A DNA stretch of 64,000 bases from Roseateles sp. XES5 (GCF_020535545.1 NZ_CP084752.1:1409501-1473500); one strand, 5' to 3'; counted from the stretch's first letter, positions 10,567 to 19,606 are shown. Program-made: numbers and translations. Notes: generated by a model from the sequence alone, not told the origin.

Positions 10567-11417
10567 GCGCGCGCATCCAGCGTCAGGAGATGGCGGCGCG
10601 CCTCGAAGAGCATGACGCCCGTGGCGATGGCAAGGTTCAGCGAATCGGCAAGGCCGACCTGCGGAATGCGGGCAAGCGCATCGGCCTCGCGGGCAAGCTC
10701 TTCCGGCAGGCCGGACTGCTCGTTGCCCATCAGCAGCACGACGGGTTTCTTCTTGTAGTCGATGGTGCGGTAGTCGACCGCGCCGGCAAGATGGGTCGCG
10801 ACGACGGAAACGCCCGCCCCCTTCTTCCAGGCGAGAAAATCGCTCGCGCTCGCCTTCACCAGCGGCACGGCGAAGACCGAGCCCATGGTGGCGCGCACGG
10901 TCTCCATCGAGAACGGATCGGTGCTTTCGCCGACAAGGATGACGCCGCTGGCGCCCGCCGCATCGGCGGTGCGGACGATCGTGCCGAGATTACCGGGATC
11001 GCGCACCCGGTCGAGCGCCACATAGGTCTCGCCGGCCTTCGGCTTCAGGTCCCGCAGGTTCGTCCAGCGCTGGGTGAAGATGCCGACGACCATCTGCGGA
11101 TTGTCGCGACGGGTGATCGAGGCAAGCACCTTCTCGCTGACCTCCAGCACCAGTCCGCCGCGCGCCACGGTCTTCGTCGCGACCTGCACGACCTGCGGCT
11201 TGTCCTTGACGTTCTTGGCATAGACCAGCGTGCGAATCTCGAAGCCGAGCTCCAGCGCGTCGATGACGAGCTTCAGGCCTTCCGCCATGAAGCTCTTCGT
11301 CTCGTCGCGGTCCTTCTTGTTGGCGAGCGCCTTAATGTCCTTGACGATCGGGTTGGAAAGGCTCGTGACCTCCTTTACCTGACCGACGCGGCGGCTCCCG
11401 TGATGTTCCTGGCTCAT
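10563..11417 (-). CDS. TrmH/SpoU family RNA 2'-O-methyltransferase
   Basis: AdoMet-dependent ribose methyltransferase of the SPOUT superfamily, about 284 residues. The N-terminal substrate-binding domain runs to about residue 110; the SPOUT domain contains [32 protein letters not shown] and [17 protein letters not shown], the knot motifs of the family. Which rRNA or tRNA nucleotide it modifies cannot be read from the sequence. I chose the ATG at 11417 because it overlaps the upstream stop by four bases, the same ATGA coupling seen with lspA downstream; an ATG at 11429 adds four residues. Confidence 0.88.
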   Translation of the reverse strand: MSQEHHGSRRVGQVKEVTSLSNPIVKDIKALANKKDRDETKSFMAEGLKLVIDALELGFEIRTLVYAKNVKDKPQVVQVATKTVARGGLVLEVSEKVLASITRRDNPQMVVGIFTQRWTNLRDLKPKAGETYVALDRVRDPGNLGTIVRTADAAGASGVILVGESTDPFSMETVRATMGSVFAVPLVKASASDFLAWKKGAGVSVVATHLAGAVDYRTIDYKKKPVVLLMGNEQSGLPEELAREADALARIPQVGLADSLNLAIATGVMLFEARRHLLTLDARA

Positions 11418-12499
11418 GCGCTGATCCATCGGCTGAAGAGGGAGGTGGAGAGCGCGCGGCCGGCATTTCCGCCGTCCGGGCCGCTCTCGCGGATGACGAG
11501 CTCACCCGATTCCACCGTGCCGCCGGCCCCGCGCATCGTCTCGCGCATCAGCTCGTGGATGGAATAGAAGCTCGCGCGGATCGAATAGGCCGTCAGCACG
11601 AGGCCGATGGCCTTGGGCGACAGGATTTCCCGGCAGATGTCGAGCATCAGCGGAAGATGGTCGAAGAGGTGCCAGACCTCGCCGTTCGGGCCGCGGCCGA
11701 ATTTCGGCGGGTCGGTGAGAATGATGTCGTATTTGCTGCCGCGGCGCTCCTCGCGCTGGATGAACTTCATCGCATCCTCGCAGATCCAGCGGATCGGCAG
11801 CTTCTCCATGCGGCCGAGCGCCTGGTTCTCGCGCGCCCAGCCGATGGCCTTCTTCGAGGCGTCGACATGGGTCACTTCCGCGCCGGCGCTGGCGGCGACC
11901 AGCGAGGCGACGCCGGTATAGCCGAAGAGGTTCAGCACCTTGATCGGACGGCCCGCCGTCTCGACCTTCTCCTTCATCCAGCTCCAGTGGGCGAGCTGTT
12001 CGGGGAAGACGCCGACATGGCGGAAGGCGGTGAAACGGCCGTGGAAATCGACGCCGAGGAGCTGCATGGGCCAGGTCTCGCCCAGCGCCGCCTGCGGGAA
12101 CTTCCAGCGCCCCATGCCGTCCTCGTCCGTATCGCCGGTGAAGAGCGCATCCGCCTTGTCCCAGGTGGCGGCCGGCAGGCTGCGTTGCCACAGCGCCTGC
12201 GCCTCCGGGCGCACGATACGGTAGGGGCCGTACTGCTCCAGCTTCTCGCCGGCGCCGCTGTCGATCAGGCGGTACTGGTCGGAACCGGCGGTCTCGAGGA
12301 TCACGGGCACGCGCTCGGCGGGCTTGTCGCCCTCGCGGCGCATCAGCGGGCGGGCGGGCGCCTCGGGGGCCGGGCGCGGCTCCTTCTTCGGGGCCGGCGT
12401 CCTTTCGGCCGACGCCCTCTGCGCCTGTGCCTTAAGGGGCGCATGCGCCTTGGCGGGCGCGGCGGGGCCACTCTTGGGCCGGCGATGTCTGTCCTTCAC
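11414..12499 (-). CDS. class I SAM-dependent rRNA (cytosine-C5) methyltransferase-like protein
   Basis: Putative RNA methyltransferase of the COG1092 group, about 361 residues from a GTG start. The Rossmann methyltransferase core has VLNLFGYTGVASLVAASAGA (AdoMet-binding) at about residues 187-206, then VTHVDASKKAIGWARENQ, and the catalytic-site motif DIILTDPPKFGRG. The first ~75 residues are a low-complexity Lys/Pro/Ala/Arg tail, probably disordered and possibly RNA-binding. The frame extends another 28 codons upstream, but the GTG at 12499 gives the basic tail expected of rhizobial relatives. First gene of a leftward chain with the TrmH-like gene and lspA. Confidence 0.8.
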   Translation of the reverse strand: MKDRHRRPKSGPAAPAKAHAPLKAQAQRASAERTPAPKKEPRPAPEAPARPLMRREGDKPAERVPVILETAGSDQYRLIDSGAGEKLEQYGPYRIVRPEAQALWQRSLPAATWDKADALFTGDTDEDGMGRWKFPQAALGETWPMQLLGVDFHGRFTAFRHVGVFPEQLAHWSWMKEKVETAGRPIKVLNLFGYTGVASLVAASAGAEVTHVDASKKAIGWARENQALGRMEKLPIRWICEDAMKFIQREERRGSKYDIILTDPPKFGRGPNGEVWHLFDHLPLMLDICREILSPKAIGLVLTAYSIRASFYSIHELMRETMRGAGGTVESGELVIRESGPDGGNAGRALSTSLFSRWISA

Positions 12500-12631
12500 G
12501 GTGGCTCGTCCGTCGTCGGTTAAAACTTGCCGGCAGCGCCGGAAAACAAGCGGCTCCCATACCATCCCTCCCCCACTTGGCAAAGCGCTTTCCGATTGCG
12601 ATAAATTCCCAACCGGTGAGGAGGATCGATC

Positions 12632-13081
12632 ATGGACATGTCCGGCGAAGAACGCATTGCCGCTCCGCGCGACGCCGTCTGGGCGGCGCTCAACGATCCC
12701 GAGGTGCTGAAGGCCTGTATTCCGGGCTGTCAGTCGCTGACGATGAAATCGCCGACGGAGCTGGAAGCGACCGTGAAGATCAAGATCGGCCCGGTCTCGG
12801 CCACGTTCAGCGGCGAAGTGACGCTCTCCAACCTCAACCCGCCGGAGAGCTACACCATCTCGGGCGAAGGCAAGGGCGGCATTGCCGGCTTTGCCAAGGG
12901 CGGCGCGGACGTGCGCCTTACCGAAGACGCCGAGGGCACGATCCTCGCCTATGACGTGAAGGCGCAGATCGGCGGCAAGCTTGCCCAGCTCGGCTCGCGC
13001 CTCATCGATTCCACCTCGAAGAAACTGGCGGCGCAGTTCTTCTCCGATCTCGGCGCAAGGCTGAACGGCGGGGCTGCCTAG
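12632..13081 (+). CDS. CoxG-like SRPBCC family protein
   Basis: A 149-residue protein of the carbon monoxide dehydrogenase subunit G (CoxG) family, an SRPBCC/START-like lipid- or cofactor-binding fold. MSGEERIAAPRDAVWAALND at the N terminus and PVSATFSGEVTL are typical; the C-terminal part with GGKLAQLGSRLID is also family-like. There are no CO dehydrogenase genes nearby, so a role in CO oxidation is not implied; orphan CoxG proteins may serve other molybdoenzymes or membrane attachment. The ATG follows a strong GAGGAGG site. It ends one base before the convergent lapA-like gene. Confidence 0.8.
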   Translation: MDMSGEERIAAPRDAVWAALNDPEVLKACIPGCQSLTMKSPTELEATVKIKIGPVSATFSGEVTLSNLNPPESYTISGEGKGGIAGFAKGGADVRLTEDAEGTILAYDVKAQIGGKLAQLGSRLIDSTSKKLAAQFFSDLGARLNGGAA

Positions 13082-13082
13082 G

Positions 13083-13427
13083 TTATTTTCCGGAGACGGG
13101 TACGATCGCCTGCGAGGCGATCGCCTCGGCGCGGGTGCGGTGCTTTTCGGCTTCCGTATGCCATTTCACCGCCTCGTTCGCCTCGGTGCGGGCGCGCTTG
13201 CGGTACTTGCCCTGGGCAAACCAGGTGATCAGCGCGCCGAGCACAAGGCCGAAGATCGTCGCGAGGAAGAGGTAGACGAAGAAGGGCGCGGTGACGGAGA
13301 GCACGCTGTCTTCCGGCCGGAACGGGTTCAGCGCCAGGGTCACGGACTGGCGGTTCGCCACCGACAGCACGATCAGCACGATGCCGACCGGGATGAGCAC
13401 GAGGACGTTGACTATTCGCTTGATCAT
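13083..13427 (-). CDS. LapA/DUF1049 domain small membrane protein
   Basis: A 114-residue inner-membrane protein with two hydrophobic segments (about residues 5-24 and 44-70) and a charged cytoplasmic C-terminal helix. The spacing and the NRQSVTLALNPF stretch between the helices are typical of the LapA/DUF1049 family, whose better studied members help assemble lipopolysaccharide in the inner membrane (LapAB). No LapB partner is beside it. It is the last gene of the sppA-ihfB-lapA run, 73 bases after ihfB. Family call is good; function in this organism is inferred. Confidence 0.78.
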   Translation of the reverse strand: MIKRIVNVLVLIPVGIVLIVLSVANRQSVTLALNPFRPEDSVLSVTAPFFVYLFLATIFGLVLGALITWFAQGKYRKRARTEANEAVKWHTEAEKHRTRAEAIASQAIVPVSGK

Positions 13428-13500
13428 GTCACCTCACTGAAGCGCGGGGCCTCTTACCGCAATTCCAGCAAAACCGCTTCACGCTCTTGCTGGAACTGCA

Positions 13501-13800
13501 TCAATCGTCCTGGTCGGCCTGACCCGGATTGAGGCGCTCGCGCAGTTCCTTGCCCGTCTTGAAGAAGGGCACCCACTTTTCCTCGACGAAGACCGCATCG
13601 CCCGTGCGCGGGTTGCGGCCGGAGCGGGAGGGGCGATTCTTGACGGAGAAGGCGCCGAAGCCGCGCAACTCGACACGGTTTCCGGCAGCCAGCGCGTCGG
13701 TGATCTCGTCGAGCACCGCGTTGACGATATTCTCGACATCGCGGTGATAGAGGTGGGGATTGCGCGCGGCGACAATCTGAACCAGTTCCGACTTGATCAC
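13501..13800 (-). CDS. ihfB: integration host factor subunit beta
   Basis: DNA-bending nucleoid protein subunit that pairs with IhfA; it often assists sigma-54 promoters and replication. The product is 99 residues with the HU/IHF signature [20 protein letters not shown] covering the beta-arm and its Pro tip, plus the N-terminal [13 protein letters not shown] helix typical of the beta subunit. The C-terminal acidic extension after [10 protein letters not shown] is short. Start is GTG at 13800, preceded by a strong GAGGGGG site. It lies 27 bases downstream of sppA in the same direction. Confidence 0.94.
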   Translation of the reverse strand: MIKSELVQIVAARNPHLYHRDVENIVNAVLDEITDALAAGNRVELRGFGAFSVKNRPSRSGRNPRTGDAVFVEEKWVPFFKTGKELRERLNPGQADQDD

Positions 13801-13827
13801 TGTATCCCCCTCAAAAATTCTTGTTTT

Positions 13828-14769
13828 TCAATCGCGATCAACCTGCCAAACCGAGACCAGACCGTCAAGAAACAACTTTTGGCCGGCCAGTTTTTCGAGC
13901 GTCGGGGCAAGGTCGAGACCGAGAAGGGAGCGGGCAAGTTCCTGCGCGCTGCCGAAGAAGGGGAAGCCGGAGCGGTTCGTCGGCTCGTAGTCGACGAAGG
14001 GCAGGTCCGCCGCCACCTTGCGCTCGTCGAGATAGGCACGGATCGCCTCCGGACCGCCAAGCCGGTCGACCAGCTTGGCGGCAAGCGCCTGGCGGCCGGT
14101 GAAGATGCTGCCGTCGGCAAGGCGCAGCACCTCGTCACGCGGCAGCTTGCGGCGCTCGGCGACGAGATCGACGAACCAGTCGTAACTGTCCATCACCATG
14201 GAGCGGATCATCGTCTTGGCCTCCTCGCTCGCCGGATGGAAGGGCGATGGCTCGGCCTTCAACGGGGCGGACTTGATCTCCTCCAGCGAGACGCCGAGCT
14301 TGTCCATCAGGTCCTTCATCTGCGGATACTGGAAGATGACGCCGATGGAGCCGGTGATCGAGCTTTCACCCGCGATGATCGTATCGCCGGCGGTGGCGAT
14401 CATGTAGCCGGCGGAGGCGGCGAGCGTGCGCACGTCCGAGACGACGGGCTTCTTTTCCGCCACCTTGCGCAGCGCCTTGAAGAGGACTTCGCCGCCATAG
14501 GTGGTGCCGCCGGGCGAGGAGATCGTCACCACGAGCGCCTTCACCCGGTCGTTGCGCGCGATGCGGTCGAGGCGCTCCAGAAGTTCGCTGTCGTCCTGGA
14601 TGATGCCCGAGATCTTCACCCGGGCGATATGGTCGACGGGCTCGCTGGCGGACCACTTCCAGCTTGCCGCGGCAAAGAGCGCGATGAGCGCGATCAGGAT
14701 GGCCGCGACGCGCCAGAAGGTGAGCTTGCGGCGCAGTTGCCGGCGGTCGGCGATGGCGGATTGATCCAT
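13828..14769 (-). CDS. sppA: signal peptide peptidase SppA, S49 family serine protease
   Basis: Membrane-anchored protease that degrades leftover signal peptides. The product is 313 residues, the short single-domain form. One N-terminal transmembrane segment lies at about residues 18-40; the protease core contains VTISSPGGTTYGGEVLF, ASAGYMIATAGDTIIA and the nucleophile motif ESSITGSIGVIFQYP, followed by the Lys-containing KSAPLKAEPSPF that supplies the general base. I took the ATG at 14769 (MDQSAIADRRQ); the open frame extends far upstream without family similarity. It heads the leftward run with ihfB and the lapA-like gene and is divergent from lptC. Confidence 0.93.
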   Translation of the reverse strand: MDQSAIADRRQLRRKLTFWRVAAILIALIALFAAASWKWSASEPVDHIARVKISGIIQDDSELLERLDRIARNDRVKALVVTISSPGGTTYGGEVLFKALRKVAEKKPVVSDVRTLAASAGYMIATAGDTIIAGESSITGSIGVIFQYPQMKDLMDKLGVSLEEIKSAPLKAEPSPFHPASEEAKTMIRSMVMDSYDWFVDLVAERRKLPRDEVLRLADGSIFTGRQALAAKLVDRLGGPEAIRAYLDERKVAADLPFVDYEPTNRSGFPFFGSAQELARSLLGLDLAPTLEKLAGQKLFLDGLVSVWQVDRD

Positions 14770-14979
14770 GTCCTGTCCTTGATGCTGGTGGCCACCGCGT
14801 TCGAGGTGGCTTGCCGAAGGCCCTATCGATATGGCATTCCCCGCACAAATGGCAAATCGTCGCCGAACTTTCTTGGACATCCATTGTTTGTTCAGGAATA
14901 ATCGCCATATGGGGGCCGTTATGCATGCGGCCCGTCCCTCGGCGCGGCGAAGGCCAGAAGCACTATTCAAGCAGGCAGA

Positions 14980-15648
14980 ATGCTGGACAGCGTGACAGAA
15001 GCACCGACGGGTGCACCGGGCATGGGCGTTTCCGCCGAGGCTTACCGCCTCGCGACGCGCCATTCCGCGCGCGTGCGCGTCCTCAAGATCGCCCTGCCGG
15101 TCATCGCCCTCATCATCGCTGCGATCTTCGCCGTCGTCTCGATCATCCGCACCTATATCCCGTCCGACCTCAGCGTCGAGAGCGCGACGATCGAGGACGG
15201 CAAGATCGTCATGCGCTATCCGGCCATTGCCGGCCGCAACAATGACGGCATCAGCTATTCCATGAAGGCCGAGCGCGCGCTGCAGGACATGAAGCAGCCC
15301 GACGTCATCACGCTGGAAAACATCACCGCGAAGATGCCGGTCAACGAGAAGACCGTCGCCGAAGTTGTGGCGGAAAAGGGCGTCTACGACCGTGGCAAGA
15401 ACCTGCTCGACATGCTCGCCCCCTTCACCATCACGCTGAACACCGGCCTTGAGGCCGCGTTCCGTTCGGCGCATCTCGATATCAACGGCGGGAGCATGTC
15501 GACGGACAAGCCCGTTTCAATCCATTCCTCCGCCGCATCCATTGTTGCGCAGTCGCTGCGAATGACGGATAAAGGCCGGGTCGTCGTCTTTGAAGGCAAG
15601 GTCGTCGTCGACGTCGACCCTGTCGCCATCCGCAACCGAGAAAAGTAA
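14980..15648 (+). CDS. lptC: LPS export ABC transporter periplasmic protein LptC
   Basis: Inner-membrane anchored LptC of the lipopolysaccharide transport bridge, handing LPS from LptB2FG to LptA. The product is 222 residues with one N-terminal transmembrane helix (about 34-58) followed by a beta-jellyroll periplasmic domain (ITLENITAKMPVNEKTVAEV and later strands). Sequence of LptC is poorly conserved, so the assignment rests on topology, size and its place immediately upstream of lptA and lptB (7 bases between lptC and lptA). The ribosome site is weak. Confidence 0.9.
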   Translation: MLDSVTEAPTGAPGMGVSAEAYRLATRHSARVRVLKIALPVIALIIAAIFAVVSIIRTYIPSDLSVESATIEDGKIVMRYPAIAGRNNDGISYSMKAERALQDMKQPDVITLENITAKMPVNEKTVAEVVAEKGVYDRGKNLLDMLAPFTITLNTGLEAAFRSAHLDINGGSMSTDKPVSIHSSAASIVAQSLRMTDKGRVVVFEGKVVVDVDPVAIRNREK

Positions 15649-15655
15649 GAGCGCC

Positions 15656-16216
15656 ATGTTCGCCAGTCTCTCCGCCCCCCTCCGGGCCGCCAGCCTTTTC
15701 GTTCTTGCCGCAGGCGTCACGCTTGCCGCAGGTTCCGCCGGCGCCCAGCAGACGTCGAGCCGCATGCAGGGCATGAAGCTGTCGAACGACCAGCCCATCC
15801 AGATCCAGAGCGACAAGCTCGAGATCCGCGACCAGGAGCGCAAGGCGGAATTTGCCGGCAATGTGAAGGTCGTGCAGGGTTCGACGACGCTGCAGGCCGG
15901 CCGCATGGTCGTCTACTACAAGTCCGGTGGCGGTTCGGTCGCCAGCGGCGACGCCGACATCGAGAAGATCGACGTCTTCGACAAGGTCTACCTGAAGTCC
16001 CAGACCCAGGAAGCGACGGCCGACACCGGCACCTTCAACATGGTCAACGAGACGCTGCTGCTTAAGGGCAAGAAGGTCGTGCTTTCCGAAGGCGAGAACG
16101 TGTTCGTCGGCTGCCAGCTGACCGTGACCATGAAGACCGGCGAAGCCAAGCTCGATGCCTGTGGCGGCCGCGTCATGATCCAGCTCGACCCGAAGTCCCG
16201 CAAGCAAACGAACTGA
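15656..16216 (+). CDS. lptA: LPS transport periplasmic protein LptA (OstA family)
   Basis: Periplasmic bridge protein that carries LPS between LptC and LptDE. The product is 186 residues with a cleavable signal peptide (hydrophobic residues about 10-28, cleavage after GSAGAQ or nearby) and the OstA-like repeat core PIQIQSDKLEIRDQERKAEF and FAGNVKVVQGSTTLQAGRM. The ATG at 15656 is seven bases after the lptC stop; the upstream frame reading through lptC is not used. A single Cys pair in the C-terminal part (FVGCQLTV, LDACGG) could form a disulfide. Confidence 0.93.
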   Translation: MFASLSAPLRAASLFVLAAGVTLAAGSAGAQQTSSRMQGMKLSNDQPIQIQSDKLEIRDQERKAEFAGNVKVVQGSTTLQAGRMVVYYKSGGGSVASGDADIEKIDVFDKVYLKSQTQEATADTGTFNMVNETLLLKGKKVVLSEGENVFVGCQLTVTMKTGEAKLDACGGRVMIQLDPKSRKQTN

Positions 16217-16231
16217 TATAGCGCTCCCCCC

Positions 16232-17041
16232 GTGTCTTCCTCCTTGCTCACCCGACTGACGCGCCGCCCGAAGAAGGCTGCGCAGGAGCCGCAGCGCAGC
16301 GCTGATCTGTCGCGCTACGAAGGCACGCTCATTGCCCGCGGGCTGACGAAGACCTATCGCGACCGGCGTGTCGTCAACGGCGTGTCGCTGGTCGTGCGCC
16401 GCGGCGAGGTGGTGGGCCTGCTGGGCCCCAACGGCGCCGGCAAGACCACCAGCTTCTACATGATCACCGGCCTCGTGCCGGTCGACGAAGGCTCCATCGA
16501 GATCAACGGCCACGACGTCACCACCATGCCGATGTATCGCCGCGCCCGCCTCGGCGTCGGCTACCTGCCGCAGGAAGCCTCGATCTTCCGTGGCCTGACG
16601 GTGGAAGAGAACATCCGCGCCGTTCTGGAAGTGCACGACAAGGACAAGGCGCGGCGCGAAGCCAAGCTCAACAGCCTGCTGGCCGAGCTCTCCATCGAGA
16701 AGCTGCGCGACAGCCCCGCCCCGGCCCTGTCGGGTGGCGAACGGCGCCGCGTGGAGATCGCGCGCGCCCTGGCCACCCAGCCGCGCTTCATCCTGCTGGA
16801 CGAGCCCTTCGCCGGCGTGGATCCCATCGCGGTGCTGGAGATCCAGCGCATCATCCGTTTCCTCAAGCAGCGTGGCATCGGCGTGCTGATCACCGACCAC
16901 AATGTGCGCGAGACCCTGGGCATCTGCGACCGCGCCTACATCATCCATGCGGGTGAAGTGCTGACCCATGGCCGGGCGAACGACATCGTCAGCAACCCGG
17001 ATGTGCGCCGCCTCTATCTTGGCGACAATTTCAGCCTCTGA
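16232..17041 (+). CDS. lptB: LPS export ABC transporter ATP-binding protein LptB
   Basis: Cytoplasmic ATPase that powers LPS extraction from the inner membrane with LptF/LptG. The product is 269 residues starting at GTG. Walker A is GLLGPNGAGKTT (about 63-74), signature ALSGGERRRVEIARAL, Walker B RFILLDEPFAGVDP, H-loop ITDHNVRETLG. An N-terminal basic extension of about 28 residues precedes the ABC domain. Codon use in about 16,690-16,960 (Val GTG, Leu CTG) and the stretch VLEIQRIIRFLKQRG differ from the ends of the gene and look betaproteobacterial to me, whereas the C terminus GEVLTHGRANDIV looks rhizobial. It completes the lptC-lptA-lptB operon upstream of rpoN. Confidence 0.95.
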   Translation: MSSSLLTRLTRRPKKAAQEPQRSADLSRYEGTLIARGLTKTYRDRRVVNGVSLVVRRGEVVGLLGPNGAGKTTSFYMITGLVPVDEGSIEINGHDVTTMPMYRRARLGVGYLPQEASIFRGLTVEENIRAVLEVHDKDKARREAKLNSLLAELSIEKLRDSPAPALSGGERRRVEIARALATQPRFILLDEPFAGVDPIAVLEIQRIIRFLKQRGIGVLITDHNVRETLGICDRAYIIHAGEVLTHGRANDIVSNPDVRRLYLGDNFSL

Positions 17042-17072
17042 GGCGACTCTTCACCACGTTCGCGGCTGCGAC

Positions 17073-17101
17073 TTGACCAAACCCCTCAAAAAAGCAATTT
17101 T
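17073..17101 (+). promoter_or_regulatory. Candidate sigma-70-type promoter for rpoN
   Basis: TTGACC at 17073-17078, a 17-base spacer and AATTTT at 17096-17101, within the 133-base gap between lptB and rpoN. The -10 is a weak match, so this is a candidate only. Confidence 0.35.
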
Positions 17102-17174
17102 CGGGCCAGTTGGATTTTGCCGCCTTCGGCCGTGACGGTCGCTGGCCGCCCTTGCCGGAGAACAGAGCGTCCGC

Positions 17175-18707
17175 ATGGCCCTCGCCGCCAGCCTTTTCCT
17201 GCGCCAGAACCAGTCGCTGGTCATGACCCCGCAGCTCATGCAGTCGATCCAGCTTCTGCAGATGACGCATGTCGAGCTGACGCAGTTCATCGAGCAGGAG
17301 GTGGAGAAGAACCCGCTGCTGGAAATCTCTGCCGGCGAGGACGGGCGCGGCGCCGACGAGCCCTTTGCAGGCGAAACCTACAGCGAAAGCGACGACGGCG
17401 CCCAGCCCGACCTCTATGAGACCGCGACGGCGGGCAGCGCCGGCAGCGCGCCGGAGACACTGGACGGCGGGCTGGACAATGTCTTTCCCGACGATGCCGG
17501 TCCGCGCGCGGCGGATGCCCCGGAGCTTCTCGGCCAGTGGAAATCCATGCCGGGCGGCGGCGAGGATGGCGAGGGCTACGACCTCGACGCGTTCGTGGCG
17601 AGCCGCAAGACGCTGCGCGACGTGCTGAACGAACAGATCCCCTTCGCGCTCGCCGACCCCGTCGACCGGCTGATCGCCCAGCACCTCGTCGACCAGCTCG
17701 ACGAGGCCGGCTACCTGCAGGGCAGCACGGCGGAGACGGCGCTGAAGCTCGGCAAGTCCGCCGCCGACATCGAGCGCGTGCTGGCCCGCCTGCAGGAACT
17801 GGATCCGCCGGGCGTCTTCGCCCGCACGCTCAGCGAATGCCTCGCCATCCAGCTTCGGGCGCTCGACCGGCTGGACCCGGCCATGGCCGTGCTGCTGGAC
17901 AATCTCGAACTGCTTGCCCGACGCGACTTCGCGACGTTGAAGAAGCTCTGCGGCGTCGGCGAGGAGGACCTACTCGACATGCTGGCGGAAATCCGCAAGC
18001 TCGATCCCAAGCCCGGCACGCGCTACGAGACCAGCGCCTCCGAGGCCGTGGTGCCCGACATCATCGTGCGGGCCGCGCCCGACGGCACCTGGCATGTCGA
18101 ACTCAATGCCGACACGCTGCCGCGCGTCCTCGTCAACCGCGACTACTACGCCGCCGTCTCCCGCCGCACGAGCCGCGACAGTGCCGACTACACCTTCCTC
18201 AACGATTGCCTGCAGACGGCCAACTGGCTGACGCGCAGTCTCGACCAGCGCGCCCGCACCATCATGAAGGTGGCAATGGAGATCGTACGCCAGCAGGACG
18301 CCTTCCTGCTGCACGGCGTCGACCATCTGCGCCCGCTCAACCTGAAAACCATCGCCGAGGCGATCAAGATGCACGAGTCGACGGTGAGCCGCGTCACCTC
18401 GAACAAGTACATGCTGACGCCGCGCGGGCTGTTCGAGCTGAAATATTTCTTCACCGTCTCCATCGGTTCGGCCGAGGGCGGTGATTCCCACTCGGCCGAG
18501 AGCGTGCGTCACCGTATCCGCACCATGATCGCGCAGGAGGCCCCCGACGCCGTGCTGTCCGACGACGATATCGTCGATGCACTGCGAAAGGGTGGCGTGG
18601 ATCTCGCCCGCCGGACGGTCGCCAAGTACCGCGAGGCGATGAACATCCCCTCCTCCGTCCAGCGCCGGCGCGAAAAGCGGGCGCTCGCAAAGGCGGCCGG
18701 CGGCTGA
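17175..18707 (+). CDS. rpoN: RNA polymerase sigma-54 factor RpoN
   Basis: Alternative sigma factor for nitrogen fixation and assimilation, dicarboxylate transport and related regulons; it requires AAA+ activators. The product is 510 residues. Region I is QSLVMTPQLMQSIQLLQM at the N terminus; Region II is acidic and Gly/Ala-rich (about 55-125); the core-binding region follows; the helix-turn-helix segment TIAEAIKMHESTVSRVTSNK lies at about 395-415; and the diagnostic RpoN box ARRTVAKYRE is near residue 477. Position between lptB and hpf/ptsN is the classic proteobacterial arrangement. Confidence 0.97.
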   Translation: MALAASLFLRQNQSLVMTPQLMQSIQLLQMTHVELTQFIEQEVEKNPLLEISAGEDGRGADEPFAGETYSESDDGAQPDLYETATAGSAGSAPETLDGGLDNVFPDDAGPRAADAPELLGQWKSMPGGGEDGEGYDLDAFVASRKTLRDVLNEQIPFALADPVDRLIAQHLVDQLDEAGYLQGSTAETALKLGKSAADIERVLARLQELDPPGVFARTLSECLAIQLRALDRLDPAMAVLLDNLELLARRDFATLKKLCGVGEEDLLDMLAEIRKLDPKPGTRYETSASEAVVPDIIVRAAPDGTWHVELNADTLPRVLVNRDYYAAVSRRTSRDSADYTFLNDCLQTANWLTRSLDQRARTIMKVAMEIVRQQDAFLLHGVDHLRPLNLKTIAEAIKMHESTVSRVTSNKYMLTPRGLFELKYFFTVSIGSAEGGDSHSAESVRHRIRTMIAQEAPDAVLSDDDIVDALRKGGVDLARRTVAKYREAMNIPSSVQRRREKRALAKAAGG

Positions 18708-18894
18708 AACAAAGCCGGGATAAGCGGCGTTTCACCCCTCAAGACGTTAACGATCACTGAATCCGCCAATTGACTTCGCGAACAGGAAGGGCTAATGCGC
18801 GCCCCACTTCCGAAGGGAAGGCATACCGGACTTCCAAACATATCCCCGCTTTTCTTGAGCGTGCGATGCAGCAAACAGCGCATGCGTGAAAAGC

Positions 18895-18923
18895 TTGGAA
18901 CGCAGATGAGGTTGGAATAGACT
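18895..18923 (+). promoter_or_regulatory. Candidate promoter for hpf
   Basis: TTGGAA at 18895-18900, 17-base spacer, TAGACT at 18918-18923, ending 34 bases before the hpf start codon. It lies in the 250-base rpoN-hpf gap, which otherwise shows only another loose TTGACT further upstream. Confidence 0.4.
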
Positions 18924-18957
18924 GGTGCGCGCAAATCATGAAAGAGAGGTAACCTCC

Positions 18958-19533
18958 ATGAGTGTGCGTGTGTCCGGTAAACATATGGAAATCGGCGACA
19001 GCTTCCGCCAGCGTATTGAAGAGCAGGTCGGAGAAGCCGTAACCAAATATTTTGACGGAGGATATTCGAGCCAGGTCACCGTGGAAAAAGCGGGATCGCG
19101 GTACAGTGCGGACTGCAAGCTTCACCTGGATACGGGCATGGCCTTGCAGGCCAATGGCGAGGCAAACGATCCGCTGGCAGCCTTCCAGGCAGCCTCGGAG
19201 CGGATCGAAAAACGCCTTCGCCGGTACAAGCGCAAACTCAAGGCACACCACAATGGCAATGGTCACGACGCCTTTGCAGAAGTGGCCTACACGGTGATGG
19301 ATTCGGTCCCCGACGAAGACGACGAGCTTCCCGAGGACTACGCCCCGACCATCGTTGCGGAAAGCACGAAGAAACTCAGGACGATGTCCGTCGCAAGCGC
19401 CGTCATGGCGCTCGACATGACGGACGAGCCGGTTCTTCTCTTCCGCAGCGCCGGATCGGAGCAGCTCAATATCGTCTACCGACGCAACGACGGAAATATT
19501 GGCTGGATAGACGCGGCCAATATCAAAGGCTGA
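18958..19533 (+). CDS. hpf: ribosome hibernation promoting factor, long form (HPF/RaiA)
   Basis: Ribosome-dimerising hibernation factor. The product is 191 residues, the long form with two domains: an N-terminal S30AE domain (VRVSGKHMEIGDSFRQRIEE, about 2-105) and, after a variable linker, a C-terminal dimerisation domain (about 130-188) containing EPVLLFRSAGSEQLNIVYRR. The ATG at 18958 follows a good GAGAGGT site; the frame extends 11 codons upstream but lacks conservation. It sits between rpoN and ptsN, as in many proteobacteria, and is followed by a hairpin before ptsN. Confidence 0.93.
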   Translation: MSVRVSGKHMEIGDSFRQRIEEQVGEAVTKYFDGGYSSQVTVEKAGSRYSADCKLHLDTGMALQANGEANDPLAAFQAASERIEKRLRRYKRKLKAHHNGNGHDAFAEVAYTVMDSVPDEDDELPEDYAPTIVAESTKKLRTMSVASAVMALDMTDEPVLLFRSAGSEQLNIVYRRNDGNIGWIDAANIKG

Positions 19534-19542
19534 GTGACGGGA

Positions 19543-19572
19543 GCGTGGTGCCGGGACGGGCACCACGCTTCT
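19543..19572 (+). terminator. Hairpin (terminator or attenuator) between hpf and ptsN
   Basis: A 10-bp stem (19543-19552 with 19559-19568, 6-base loop) followed by TTCTTC, nine bases after the hpf stop and 35 bases before ptsN. The short T-rich tail suggests partial termination. Confidence 0.55.
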
Positions 19573-19606
19573 TCAATCCCTTCACCCAGCGCACGAGGAC
19601 AAGAGC

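Noticed and set aside
12632..13081. CO dehydrogenase cluster suggested by the CoxG-like gene
   Set aside because: No coxL, coxM, coxS or maturation genes nearby; orphan CoxG-family proteins are common.
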